NCBI GenBank assembly: GCA_015522635.1
Contig: WALW01000025.1
Span: 1-57,969, forward strand
Source: Candidatus Tiamatella incendiivivens
GTDB taxonomy: Archaea > Thermoproteota > Thermoprotei_A > Sulfolobales > Acidilobaceae
DNA: 57,969 nt
Direction of reading: 5' to 3'
A program made the position numbers and the translations under genes. This document shows positions 1-8,448 of the stretch, in pieces; positions within the stretch are counted from its first letter, which is position 1, and each line of letters starts with the position of its first letter. A model generated the notes under the pieces. The model was given only the letters and a program-made list of their open reading frames with translations, had not been told where the DNA came from and searched no databases.

Positions 1-6
1 GGAATT

Positions 7-2658
7 ATGGGGAGTGACCTCGTCTTTATTCGGGGTGTGGAGATCTATAAGTCTATTCCTCTGGTTGGGAGTGAGGGTTATGTTGAGTGTTACCCGGCTA
101 ATAATCCCACGCAAGTTATAGCATATACTAAAGCTGGTGATGTTTTGATTGCTGATAGTCAGGGCAATGTTCTTTATAGAACCTTGGTGGGATTTGGAAC
201 ACTGAGTAAGGCATATTATTCTGGTGGAATTGTTTATATGCTAATCAATACACCGAGAGGCAAGGAGCTTTATGCGTACGATATTGATACTCGGTCTTGG
301 GGTTATATATCGACTATAGATCAGAATATAACTAATGCGAATAGATTGTTACTGGGAAGTGTTATAGATATGGTGCCTAATACTAATGGAATTACACTGC
401 TTTATGATCCTATTCTTCCACCAACAGTAAATGACTACACTACTATACCGTTGGTTATTGTGGATAGCAAAGGAAAACCAGTTAATAATGCTGAGATCCT
501 CATTTATTTTAAGGACTACGACTTCTCTTTCCAGACGCGTATATCCGGGTCAGGAGAGATATATGTACCTTTACCTATCAGCGAAATGGATATTTTTGTC
601 CAGTTTAATGAAACATGGTACTTGTATATATTCAATTCTACAAATATTAAGCAGACAGGTCTGGTAATAACAGTTCCAGGTAAAAACATGGTGCCACCGC
701 CCACAGGTCTAGCGAGGCATTACGCGGTGGTGATTCAAGGATTTACTGTCACTTATGTAAAACCTATTGGGCCGGCCTCCTATATAGTGAGTTCTACAGG
801 CTCGGAAATCGTTGTATACGACTCTACTCATTCAACCCTCATGTTTATAGATATGGTTACAGGGCGTTCAATGGGTATAGGTCTTGATTCCCCGCCCATT
901 AGTGCATCACTGTATAATGGGATCCTCGGTGTATTGACTTCCTCCGGGACATTATACATTTTCGATATTGGCTTTCAGAAACTTCTAACAACCATGTCGT
1001 TTCCCGGAGGAAGGTTTGTTGGTGTAAGTAAGGACTATGTTTTTGTGCAAACACCTACCTCTGTACACACGGTTTCAATTAAGAGCTTGAAAGACATCTT
1101 TATCTATGAAACAGCTGGTCTACCTGTCTCATCAGAGTATCTTTATGTTTCACCATATGACACGTTCATGTTCTCAACAAGTGACTCCACATTAATAGTT
1201 TCGGGACTACGCGCGGAAGAACCTTTCCCTATTAAAAGCTATATTCCGTACAAAGTCAATTTGACGGTCATAGATCCGTGGAGCCACAAAGTAGGCGACG
1301 CGAGGGTATTCGTAGATGGCGTCTATGCTGGTAGAACATCTAGTCATGGAACCATCGAGTTCTCATTGAACACAGGTTCCCATACTGTGTTGGTTGTTCC
1401 ACCTCCTGATTATTCAAATGTTACGCAAACACAGACAATATTAAATGTGACGGGAAACATGGTGGAAACCATTGTTCTCAATAGAACGATTTATCAGTTA
1501 TCTTTGCTAGTAAGGGATCCTCAATCGGTGCTCCTCAAGGATCCAGTTGTTCTCACGGTCAAATCCGGTAATGCTACTATTTTATCGGAAATCCTGAGGA
1601 AAAGCTCTATTGTGGTAGCTTGGGTTAAACCAGGTACTTATACTGTAAGCTTGGTTGATTCTGAGCTTGTGCCGTATTATAAGGACATTGCATTCGCAAT
1701 AAATGTAGGAAGCGATACAGCAACCAATCTAACACTTGAATACGTGTTGTATCCCTTGAAGTTAGAAGTTATTGACACGAGTACAGGCGAGCCTATCAAC
1801 TCGACGGTAATGGTTTGTACTAGTGGAGGATGCTCGACCAATACAACTGTATACTTATCTAAGGGTAAACATAGTTTGCAGGTAGAGCCGCTTGTTTATT
1901 ATAATGGTGTTAAACTCTATAAGAAGACTACTGTTATTGTTAACGTTCCGGAAGAGAAAGTGGTTAATGTTAAGGCAGAACGTCAATACTATATTGTTAA
2001 CCTGGTTTTATTGGATGATGTTACAAAACAATCGATTGGAAGCCCGGTTACAATTGAGGTTGGTGGGATTAAATATAAGCAGGTGAAGAATTTATCGCTT
2101 ATACTTCCTGCAGGTAGGAACATAGTATCGATTAGCGGTAACCAGCTCTATAATAGTATTAAGAAGGAAATCAATATTGATAGAGATGGGAATATCAATA
2201 TTACTGTTCCCAGGAAAACTAAAAGCATTCTAATAAAGGTTTCATCCGTTATCGGCAATGTTAGGAATGGAGTTCTACTCATAAGGTCAATATCCGGCAT
2301 ATACAAAGCTATGCCTGTTCCTCCTAGTGGAGAGGTTACTTTGACCCTTCCCGTTGACTGGTATACTGTTAAGTTTGAAAGTAACCTATACTCTACGGAG
2401 ACTATTTCATTTGACCTGGCAAACGAAAATAATGTTATCTTACTTACTAAACCAACATTGAAAGGATTGTTCGTATTGTATTCTAACTTGATTTTTGCTG
2501 GTGTCGGAGTTATCGCTGCTTTAGGGATTCTTTACTGGATGTCTAAGAAGACTGTCGAGCGGGTGAGGAGTATAAAGGAGATTTCAGAGCTCCTTGGCGA
2601 GGAGTATAAGGAAGAAGAGGGGGAGGAAAGTGAAGCTAGCACTGAGGAGGAAAAATAG
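7..2658 (+). CDS. Large membrane-anchored beta-rich surface protein (5' end may be incomplete)
   Basis: I do not recognise a named family. The N-terminal ~400 residues read like beta-propeller blades (repeated short strands such as GDVLIADSQGNVLYR and SGTLYIFDI). From about residue 410 there are several consecutive ~80-residue beta-sandwich units that start with patterns like YKVNLTVIDP, YQLSLLVRDP and YPLKLEVIDT and resemble PEGA or carboxypeptidase-regulatory-like folds. A single membrane helix (about 832-853) is followed by a positive patch and an acidic Glu-rich cytoplasmic tail, so most of the protein should be outside the cell. No stop codon precedes the first ATG inside the window, so the true start may lie upstream. 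The next gene, a TadC/FlaJ-like platform, overlaps its 3' end, which suggests a role in the same pilus or secretion machine. Function is inferred from context only. Confidence 0.6.
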   Translation: MGSDLVFIRGVEIYKSIPLVGSEGYVECYPANNPTQVIAYTKAGDVLIADSQGNVLYRTLVGFGTLSKAYYSGGIVYMLINTPRGKELYAYDIDTRSWGYISTIDQNITNANRLLLGSVIDMVPNTNGITLLYDPILPPTVNDYTTIPLVIVDSKGKPVNNAEILIYFKDYDFSFQTRISGSGEIYVPLPISEMDIFVQFNETWYLYIFNSTNIKQTGLVITVPGKNMVPPPTGLARHYAVVIQGFTVTYVKPIGPASYIVSSTGSEIVVYDSTHSTLMFIDMVTGRSMGIGLDSPPISASLYNGILGVLTSSGTLYIFDIGFQKLLTTMSFPGGRFVGVSKDYVFVQTPTSVHTVSIKSLKDIFIYETAGLPVSSEYLYVSPYDTFMFSTSDSTLIVSGLRAEEPFPIKSYIPYKVNLTVIDPWSHKVGDARVFVDGVYAGRTSSHGTIEFSLNTGSHTVLVVPPPDYSNVTQTQTILNVTGNMVETIVLNRTIYQLSLLVRDPQSVLLKDPVVLTVKSGNATILSEILRKSSIVVAWVKPGTYTVSLVDSELVPYYKDIAFAINVGSDTATNLTLEYVLYPLKLEVIDTSTGEPINSTVMVCTSGGCSTNTTVYLSKGKHSLQVEPLVYYNGVKLYKKTTVIVNVPEEKVVNVKAERQYYIVNLVLLDDVTKQSIGSPVTIEVGGIKYKQVKNLSLILPAGRNIVSISGNQLYNSIKKEINIDRDGNINITVPRKTKSILIKVSSVIGNVRNGVLLIRSISGIYKAMPVPPSGEVTLTLPVDWYTVKFESNLYSTETISFDLANENNVILLTKPTLKGLFVLYSNLIFAGVGVIAALGILYWMSKKTVERVRSIKEISELLGEEYKEEEGEESEASTEEEK

Positions 2659-4411
2659 GAAATCTAAAACCAGGAAAGGAAGGCGTATGGGTTTCTTATC
2701 TATCATAGACATTATTAGTGTAGCCGTTTTCGGCGGTATAGCACTTAAAATTGTTGAGAGTTTACAGCTTGATAGGAAGGCTATTGAGGGTAATATGAGG
2801 GTTCATCCGGTCTATTTGATAGCGAAGTATTTTTACTATACGTTTATTGCCGGTGTCTATGCAGTATTCGCTATTATTTATTTGTACCCGGTTATACCTT
2901 CGCCCTTCAATTTCATTACAGCTATATCTATTTTCTTAGTAATAGGAATGTTGCCTCTTGTGCCTGTTGTGAAAATATATAATGCTGTTGAGGAGAACAA
3001 GAGTAACATTTCCCGGGAACTACCGTATTTTATGTTTCATATGGCTGTACTGGCGAGGACCCGTTTATCCTTAGAGGACTTCTTGAATAGGATGAGCATC
3101 TCAACAGTATATCCTACTGTGGCCTCTTACATGAAGAGAATAACAGCTATATCAAAAACGCTTGGGTTCGATCTTCTGCATGCAATAGAGGAAGTAGGGT
3201 TGTCTATTCCCCATAAAGCTCTCAGCAGTACACTGACCGGGTTCGCTAATGTATTGAGAACTAGGGGAAATGTTACTGATTTTCTTGAGAGAGCTATGGA
3301 TCTAACTATGGAGGATCAGAGGAAGTATCTTGAACAATTGAAAGGTTCTGTTTCTATGATGGCAATGATGTATAGCGTTGTTATGATCTCAATTTTATTC
3401 CTTAATATTCTCCAAGTAACATCTGCTACAGGTAAACTAGCTCTTTCACTTCCCGTTTATGCGTTAACTTCTATTGTTTTAATACCCATGCTCTCATTTG
3501 CTATATTCTGGATGATATATCTTAAAGTGCCGAGAATGGAGGCTCCTAGTCGGTATCCACTATACATGTTTATAGCTTGGCTACCAATAGGCTTGATAGT
3601 AGGGTACGTGCTAGCTGATATGCTTAACGGATCTACTATTTTCTACAATGAGGTTGGGTTATCTATAGGCCTTGCCGTACCTTGTTTTGCAGCGTCTAGA
3701 GCTTATAGCAAACAAAATAAGGGTGAAGAGGCGTTAATGAGGAAGTTCACTGATTTCCTTCATAACATAGCTTCGGAGAGAAGGCTTGGTGTTCCTTTAG
3801 AGCAGATTCTTTTGAATATGGAACCTATCTATGGACCTCTAAATTCTGCCCTCAGGATTCTGAAGATGGGGATTCGTACTGGCATGCCTATGAGGCTGTC
3901 TATCGCCCTCGCGTTTTCTCAGTTACGGTCCAAGGTTGTTAGGTTTATGGCTGTTCTTTTAAGCGACGCCATAGTGTTGGGTTCTGCTACTGAAGAGACT
4001 TTTAATTTCATGGAGAGGATGGTAAGGGAGTTAATAGATGTTATTGATTCTATGAGAAGTGAGTTGAGGTCAATAAGTTTGACTCCTTATGTTATTATTA
4101 TAGTTGAAGTTGTGGGGATAGCTTTCTTCATAACGACTAACCCTGTTGCAGTGGTGAACACCGGGATACATGGTGGTGGAGCCGGGGGATTATTTGGATC
4201 CCAGTCAACTTATAATGCAGCAAACTTGGCGACTGTGTCTCACTACTTCGCGTATGGTACGATATTAACATCTTTCGTTGGGGCATTCATTATTGGACTT
4301 CTTAGGAGGCAGAATGTTTGGGCTGGGTTCTTTCATGCCGGTATTATACTGACAATTATAGCTATAACTCTTGCTTTAACAAATAAAATAGGGATCTATC
4401 ATCCAGTATGA
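2630..4411 (+). CDS. TadC/FlaJ-like type II secretion F-domain membrane platform protein
   Basis: About 593 residues with several hydrophobic membrane segments and two T2SSF-like cytoplasmic helical domains (one containing LSLEDFLNRM, the second LGVPLEQILLNM). This is the arrangement of archaeal FlaJ/TadC/PilC-type platforms, which sit in the membrane and couple the assembly ATPase to pilin polymerisation. I chose the GTG at 2630 because a strong GGGGGAGG ribosome binding site lies four to five bases upstream. That start overlaps the previous gene by 29 bases. An ATG at 2687 is the alternative and gives a protein beginning MGFLSIID. The partner ATPase is not in the window and probably lies upstream of base 1. 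Confidence 0.85.
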   Translation: MKLALRRKNRKSKTRKGRRMGFLSIIDIISVAVFGGIALKIVESLQLDRKAIEGNMRVHPVYLIAKYFYYTFIAGVYAVFAIIYLYPVIPSPFNFITAISIFLVIGMLPLVPVVKIYNAVEENKSNISRELPYFMFHMAVLARTRLSLEDFLNRMSISTVYPTVASYMKRITAISKTLGFDLLHAIEEVGLSIPHKALSSTLTGFANVLRTRGNVTDFLERAMDLTMEDQRKYLEQLKGSVSMMAMMYSVVMISILFLNILQVTSATGKLALSLPVYALTSIVLIPMLSFAIFWMIYLKVPRMEAPSRYPLYMFIAWLPIGLIVGYVLADMLNGSTIFYNEVGLSIGLAVPCFAASRAYSKQNKGEEALMRKFTDFLHNIASERRLGVPLEQILLNMEPIYGPLNSALRILKMGIRTGMPMRLSIALAFSQLRSKVVRFMAVLLSDAIVLGSATEETFNFMERMVRELIDVIDSMRSELRSISLTPYVIIIVEVVGIAFFITTNPVAVVNTGIHGGGAGGLFGSQSTYNAANLATVSHYFAYGTILTSFVGAFIIGLLRRQNVWAGFFHAGIILTIIAITLALTNKIGIYHPV

Positions 4412-4422
4412 GGGGATAAGGA

Positions 4423-5025
4423 GTGCTGAGACGTATGAAAGCGATGTCTACTATTATTGGCGAGGTTATCTTAGTGTCGTTCGCATTTGCAATTTCACTG
4501 GCATACCTAGGATATGTTAATTCGGCTTTCACGCAGCAGACTAGTAATGTGCCACCGAATATAGTAGCGGAGGCGCAGAAGAATATCCTTCAAGTGCTAG
4601 AGTTTGACCATACCAATCAAAGCTTGGAGTTCACTGTTAACATGGTTTTCAACGTTAAGATCAGGACACTCATAACCATAATAGGGTTTGATAGCAATGA
4701 TATCCCTGTTCCTATAACAATAGATGAAGCTAATAGTTTTAGCGGGTCAAGCGTGTTGTACCCTAATACTACTCTCTCAATATTGAAGCTGGATCCAGCT
4801 AAGGTGATCATATTGCAAAACGGTAAGTATTATAAGCTAAGTGACTTCGGGGTTTCCGGAGATGTTTACGCTGTAGAAATGCCGTATAATCCTCCTCTAA
4901 CACATATTAAGGCTACTATTAATAATCCATCTATTATGAAGGCGAGAATAATATCTCTGACACAGGTGGATACTAGGTTTTATGAATATGAATCCATTGA
5001 AACTAGCCTATCCACGTCAGGGTGA
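4423..5025 (+). CDS. Archaeal type IV pilin-like protein
   Basis: About 200 residues. The N-terminus has a short basic stretch (LRRMKAMST) followed by a hydrophobic helix (IIGEVILVSFAFAISLAYL), as in archaeal pilins processed by the PibD-type prepilin peptidase. The rest is beta-rich and should be extracellular. The gene starts 11 bases after the platform gene, and its stop overlaps the start of the next pilin-like gene (TGATG), so the three are clearly one operon. The start is GTG at 4423, or ATG at 4435. It is probably a minor or structural pilin of the machine encoded here; the exact pilin class is uncertain. Confidence 0.65.
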   Translation: MLRRMKAMSTIIGEVILVSFAFAISLAYLGYVNSAFTQQTSNVPPNIVAEAQKNILQVLEFDHTNQSLEFTVNMVFNVKIRTLITIIGFDSNDIPVPITIDEANSFSGSSVLYPNTTLSILKLDPAKVIILQNGKYYKLSDFGVSGDVYAVEMPYNPPLTHIKATINNPSIMKARIISLTQVDTRFYEYESIETSLSTSG

Positions 5026-6692
5026 TGGTGTTGAAGAAAAATAATCGTCTCAGGGTTAGAAGGAGTATTTCATCTTTAATAGTAGCGGTTATCCTATTAC
5101 CTGTCGTGTTCGGTGTATTAGCATATTCCGTGTATAATCTGAGAACACAATATGTTACTTATTCCAATTTACTCGCAAACCAAGAATACCGTGCGTTATC
5201 ACATGCAGAGTCAATTGATGGTGTCATTAAGACCTCTGCAAACCTTATAAACCTCAAAATGAAGAACTCTGGCCTGAGCACTTCTATCGTCAAGTATATT
5301 GTTGTGAAAGCTAACTTCACTACTGGCAGTAATATATTGTTCGTCATTAATTTAACGAGTACTACGTTTAGCGTTGCTGATCCTATAAAACAAATAAACG
5401 TGACTGGTACAATACAGCAAGGTAAAGGCCTAGTCCTACCTCCTGGAGCTGAATCTAGAATTGAAATACAATTAAACTACGATTTAGAAAGTGCGGAGGC
5501 TGGGGGCGTGACGCAATATGGTACATATATTCAGTTCAAACCCCCTGTTAGCACTGCAGCGTCTTCCCTTTCTACAACACTTATCATGTTCACAGTTCCC
5601 TCACTTACAGATCTACAAACTAGATCTGATGTACAAGTAGTCAACTCTTCAGAAGTCCTTGCACCGGGATCACCTGAGGATCCTGGTTATGGAATGACTG
5701 TTGCCTCGTCTGATTCCGGTTTATGGTGCTTATATAAAGAGTATAAGGATGCGGATGTTGTGGGAACTGTAAGTTATACTGTCGCAGCTGTAGGATTTAG
5801 TGGAGGCTGGTCGCTTACGAGAGAAGGCCCACCAATGTATTCTATATTGTTTTCAACAGATTATTTATATAACAGCAACTTAGTCATCAAAAACTCTACC
5901 AGTGTAACCGATCTCAGTTCACTTCTAGATAAATACGTTGCCGTTAGAGTCATATCATACGAGTACACCGGGTATATATCTATAAACGGCAGCGATAATA
6001 CGAACAACCCTGCAAATGTTGTTGGTATAAAACTATACGGTCAAGATCAGAATCCTGGGGATAAGCTTCAACTAAATGGTACTGCAAACAATGTATATGT
6101 ATATGTCAGAGAAAGTAGCTGTGGGTCATCTGGCAATGTTTCATACACTCCATATTTGGTTCTCGGTGATTTTGACAACAATGGGTATACAGAACTTTTA
6201 TTCATCACAGAAGATGGCTACTACAGCTATTATGGCTATGATGGTGATACTTGGAACAACTTGGATTTAAATGACTATAGTAAAATACCTCTAACACTCC
6301 TGTTCACAGGATACCCTATCGACAGTAATAAATATGTAGCTGTCGAGATTACTGTTAGATATTATTTCCATGATAATATAGGAGGAGATGAGCAAGCCAA
6401 TAATTATGATAGCTGGATACTAAATATCGGGTTATATGACCCGGAGAATAAAACACTCTCATCCTACTATACTCTAAGATATCAGTATTTGACTAAACTA
6501 GAAGACACATATCCTCCATCTTGGAACTACCAGATAGATACTATCCAACTTCTAGTACCGCAGACCGGTAAGACCTACTATGTAGCACTACAGTTCAGGG
6601 ATCCATTCCCAGCGCAACAATATGATGATATGGGGGATATCATGGTAGGAATAGAATATTTATCGATAGTCCTAATGCAACAACCATCATAA
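5025..6692 (+). CDS. Large pilin-like extracellular protein
   Basis: About 555 residues with a basic N-terminus (KKNNRLRVRRSISS) followed by one hydrophobic helix (LIVAVILLPVVFGVLAYSVY), which is a pilin-like or signal-anchor arrangement. The remainder is rich in Ser, Thr, Asn and Tyr and contains many NxS/T sequons, as expected for a glycosylated crenarchaeal surface protein. The C-terminal ~150 residues look like a beta-sandwich. The start is taken as ATG at 5025, overlapping the TGA of the previous gene by one base; a GTG three bases earlier is possible. It is the last gene of the appendage operon. It may be a tip adhesin or a very large pilin; no specific family is recognised. Confidence 0.6.
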   Translation: MVLKKNNRLRVRRSISSLIVAVILLPVVFGVLAYSVYNLRTQYVTYSNLLANQEYRALSHAESIDGVIKTSANLINLKMKNSGLSTSIVKYIVVKANFTTGSNILFVINLTSTTFSVADPIKQINVTGTIQQGKGLVLPPGAESRIEIQLNYDLESAEAGGVTQYGTYIQFKPPVSTAASSLSTTLIMFTVPSLTDLQTRSDVQVVNSSEVLAPGSPEDPGYGMTVASSDSGLWCLYKEYKDADVVGTVSYTVAAVGFSGGWSLTREGPPMYSILFSTDYLYNSNLVIKNSTSVTDLSSLLDKYVAVRVISYEYTGYISINGSDNTNNPANVVGIKLYGQDQNPGDKLQLNGTANNVYVYVRESSCGSSGNVSYTPYLVLGDFDNNGYTELLFITEDGYYSYYGYDGDTWNNLDLNDYSKIPLTLLFTGYPIDSNKYVAVEITVRYYFHDNIGGDEQANNYDSWILNIGLYDPENKTLSSYYTLRYQYLTKLEDTYPPSWNYQIDTIQLLVPQTGKTYYVALQFRDPFPAQQYDDMGDIMVGIEYLSIVLMQQPS

Positions 6693-6999
6693 ACAATTTT
6701 ATTAACATAATTATTAACCTTCATAATCAACAGCAATCCACAATATAGATAAAATTAAAAGATACTACTGGCTTAACTATCAAGCGAATAAAACCTATAA
6801 TACTGAAATAACGAACTGTTCCATTCCACTAGAAAAGAAAACGGCATTATTACACCCGCAAATACCAAATAAAATCAAAAGTAAACATAAATCAGAGTTA
6901 ATGAAAATAATATCATGCCGAATGTAAAAACACTTGATTTCAAGTCCGAAACTACAATAGAATTATAAGTATGCCCACATGAGAAACTGATAATGAATA
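6693..6999. other. AT-rich intergenic region without visible gene
   Basis: About 307 bases lie between the end of the appendage operon and the end of the convergent minus-strand gene. Stop codons are frequent in all frames, and I see no tRNA-like fold, repeat array or strong hairpin. The T-rich start (about 6693-6715) could serve as a weak terminator for the appendage operon. Confidence 0.5.
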
Positions 7000-8091
7000 C
7001 TAAGACCTCCTCTCCAGTAATCCCATCTTCCTAAATACCCTATAAACATCTACTGGCTCTGGAACCCATTCCTCTTTAAACGGGTCATAGTACTCGAAAG
7101 GAAGAGGGTAAACCCATCCTTTTGTAGGGATATCAAGGTTAACATCCCTACACTCGTTCAACTCATTCATGACAACTTCAAGAGCTTTTTTAGGAATTAG
7201 GCCAGAAGCAATAACTTCACCTTCAGTAAGAATCATCCTAGGAGAAGACAAATAGGAAGCCAAGATGCCATAAACTACGGGAGCACAGACTCGAGGAAGC
7301 TGAAGGAAAAAACTTACATGATCAAAATACCTATTGATGGGTAGCATAACTCGGCCAACAACTTTATGAGCTGATAAGACTTGATACCTTTTGAGGATAA
7401 ACCGATAACGAAGCTTCCTACGTAGAAACGACTTCTTATCACCAATAGATAACATTATATCACCGATAAACCTTGACTCTAAAATGTTAGAAATATTAGC
7501 TATATCCCGTAGCCTGCTAAACGGATTGTTATCCAGGACACTCATAATTACAAAATCCAACAAATGTGATCTCTCTATTTGAGGGGGATTTAAAACGTTA
7601 TAGTAATTTCTTTTGTTGCAATCTAAATCTCCATATTTACAGCAATTAAATATAGGAATAGACCTACCTATTTTAGCTTCTTTATAAACGTCACCGTATA
7701 GAATTTCAGTTAGAATATCTTGTATAAAGTCAGCTGGAATATAGTAGGAAACAATTGCCCTTCCAGACATCAATATAACTACACTTGAAATGAAAGAACT
7801 TGCTGGAAGGAAATCTAGGCCTTTTTTTGCTTTTTTTGTAGAAATATAATCCATGACTTTTCTCACTATATTTTTATCAGTTATTTTTGCGACAAGAAGA
7901 ACTAATTCAAATATCCTCAGGTCTCTTATATGATGTGCAAAGAATTTATTTTCAAGTCTCTTTATGTTCTTATAGACCGCCACCCTAGATATTCCGGGAG
8001 CCTCTTCTTTTCGGAAGTCATGGCATGTGAGCCAGGTTATAAAATCAGTTAGATTTGTTAACGTATTCAAGTCTTTTCGGTTTAACAACAT
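7000..8091 (-). CDS. Conserved-looking hypothetical protein with possible N-terminal winged helix
   Basis: About 363 residues, no signal peptide and no convincing membrane helix. Residues ~34-50 (GISRVAVYKNIKRLENK) resemble the recognition part of a helix-turn-helix. The remainder is basic, with a Cys-containing stretch (FNCCKYGDLDCNKR) and later segments rich in Arg and Lys. I recognise no family. A GAGGTG ribosome binding site lies about 11 bases before the ATG. The gene is divergent from the small membrane peptide gene at 8150, so the two start regions share about 58 bases. It could be a DNA-binding protein; this is only an inference from the helix-turn-helix-like segment and the basic composition. 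Confidence 0.55.
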   Translation of the reverse strand: MLLNRKDLNTLTNLTDFITWLTCHDFRKEEAPGISRVAVYKNIKRLENKFFAHHIRDLRIFELVLLVAKITDKNIVRKVMDYISTKKAKKGLDFLPASSFISSVVILMSGRAIVSYYIPADFIQDILTEILYGDVYKEAKIGRSIPIFNCCKYGDLDCNKRNYYNVLNPPQIERSHLLDFVIMSVLDNNPFSRLRDIANISNILESRFIGDIMLSIGDKKSFLRRKLRYRFILKRYQVLSAHKVVGRVMLPINRYFDHVSFFLQLPRVCAPVVYGILASYLSSPRMILTEGEVIASGLIPKKALEVVMNELNECRDVNLDIPTKGWVYPLPFEYYDPFKEEWVPEPVDVYRVFRKMGLLERRS

Positions 8092-8149
8092 TGATTCGTA
8101 AGCACCTCACATATTCTAATAAATGAAACCAACATAAAGGTGGTCAAAC

Positions 8150-8290
8150 TTGAAAATAGGAGAAAAACTATCCATGCTACTATCAGATCCACAGGCTCTA
8201 ACGATACTGGTTTTTGCGTTAGTTATAGCCGCTAAGACTGGCATGCTACTTGGCGGTGGATACCAAACAGATGGTGACGTTATAGGATAA
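8150..8290 (+). CDS. Small membrane peptide, 46 residues
   Basis: A TTG start follows an AGGTGG ribosome binding site with six bases of spacing and opens a 46-codon frame ending at TAA 8288-8290. The peptide has a short amphipathic beginning (MKIGEKLSMLLSDPQ), one hydrophobic helix (ALTILVFALVIAAKTGMLL), a GGG turn and a polar tail. A T-rich tract follows the stop (8291-8310) and could be the terminator. The opposite-strand reading frame here has no ribosome binding site and looks like a shadow. Function is unknown; a single-helix membrane peptide of this size could be a subunit or regulator of a membrane complex. Confidence 0.6.
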   Translation: MKIGEKLSMLLSDPQALTILVFALVIAAKTGMLLGGGYQTDGDVIG

Positions 8291-8448
8291 CCTTTTCTCT
8301 TTTTATCATTCATTTCTTATCTTAAACCCCCGTTTTTACTAATCCTAATTCTTGGGATGGATTGTCGAGTGCTCATATTTACGGCTCTATTGTATTTAAG
8401 CTGTGTAAAATAGTGTTGGTAGAGGAGAGATAAAAAAACATGTATTAT

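Noticed and set aside
2594-2629. Start of the TadC-like gene at 2594
   Set aside because: It would overlap the previous gene by 65 bases and add a basic stretch with no ribosome binding site; the GTG at 2630 has a strong one.
8116-8313. 65-codon minus-strand frame opposite the small membrane peptide
   Set aside because: No ribosome binding site and low-complexity composition; the plus-strand frame has a good site and a membrane-peptide-like product.
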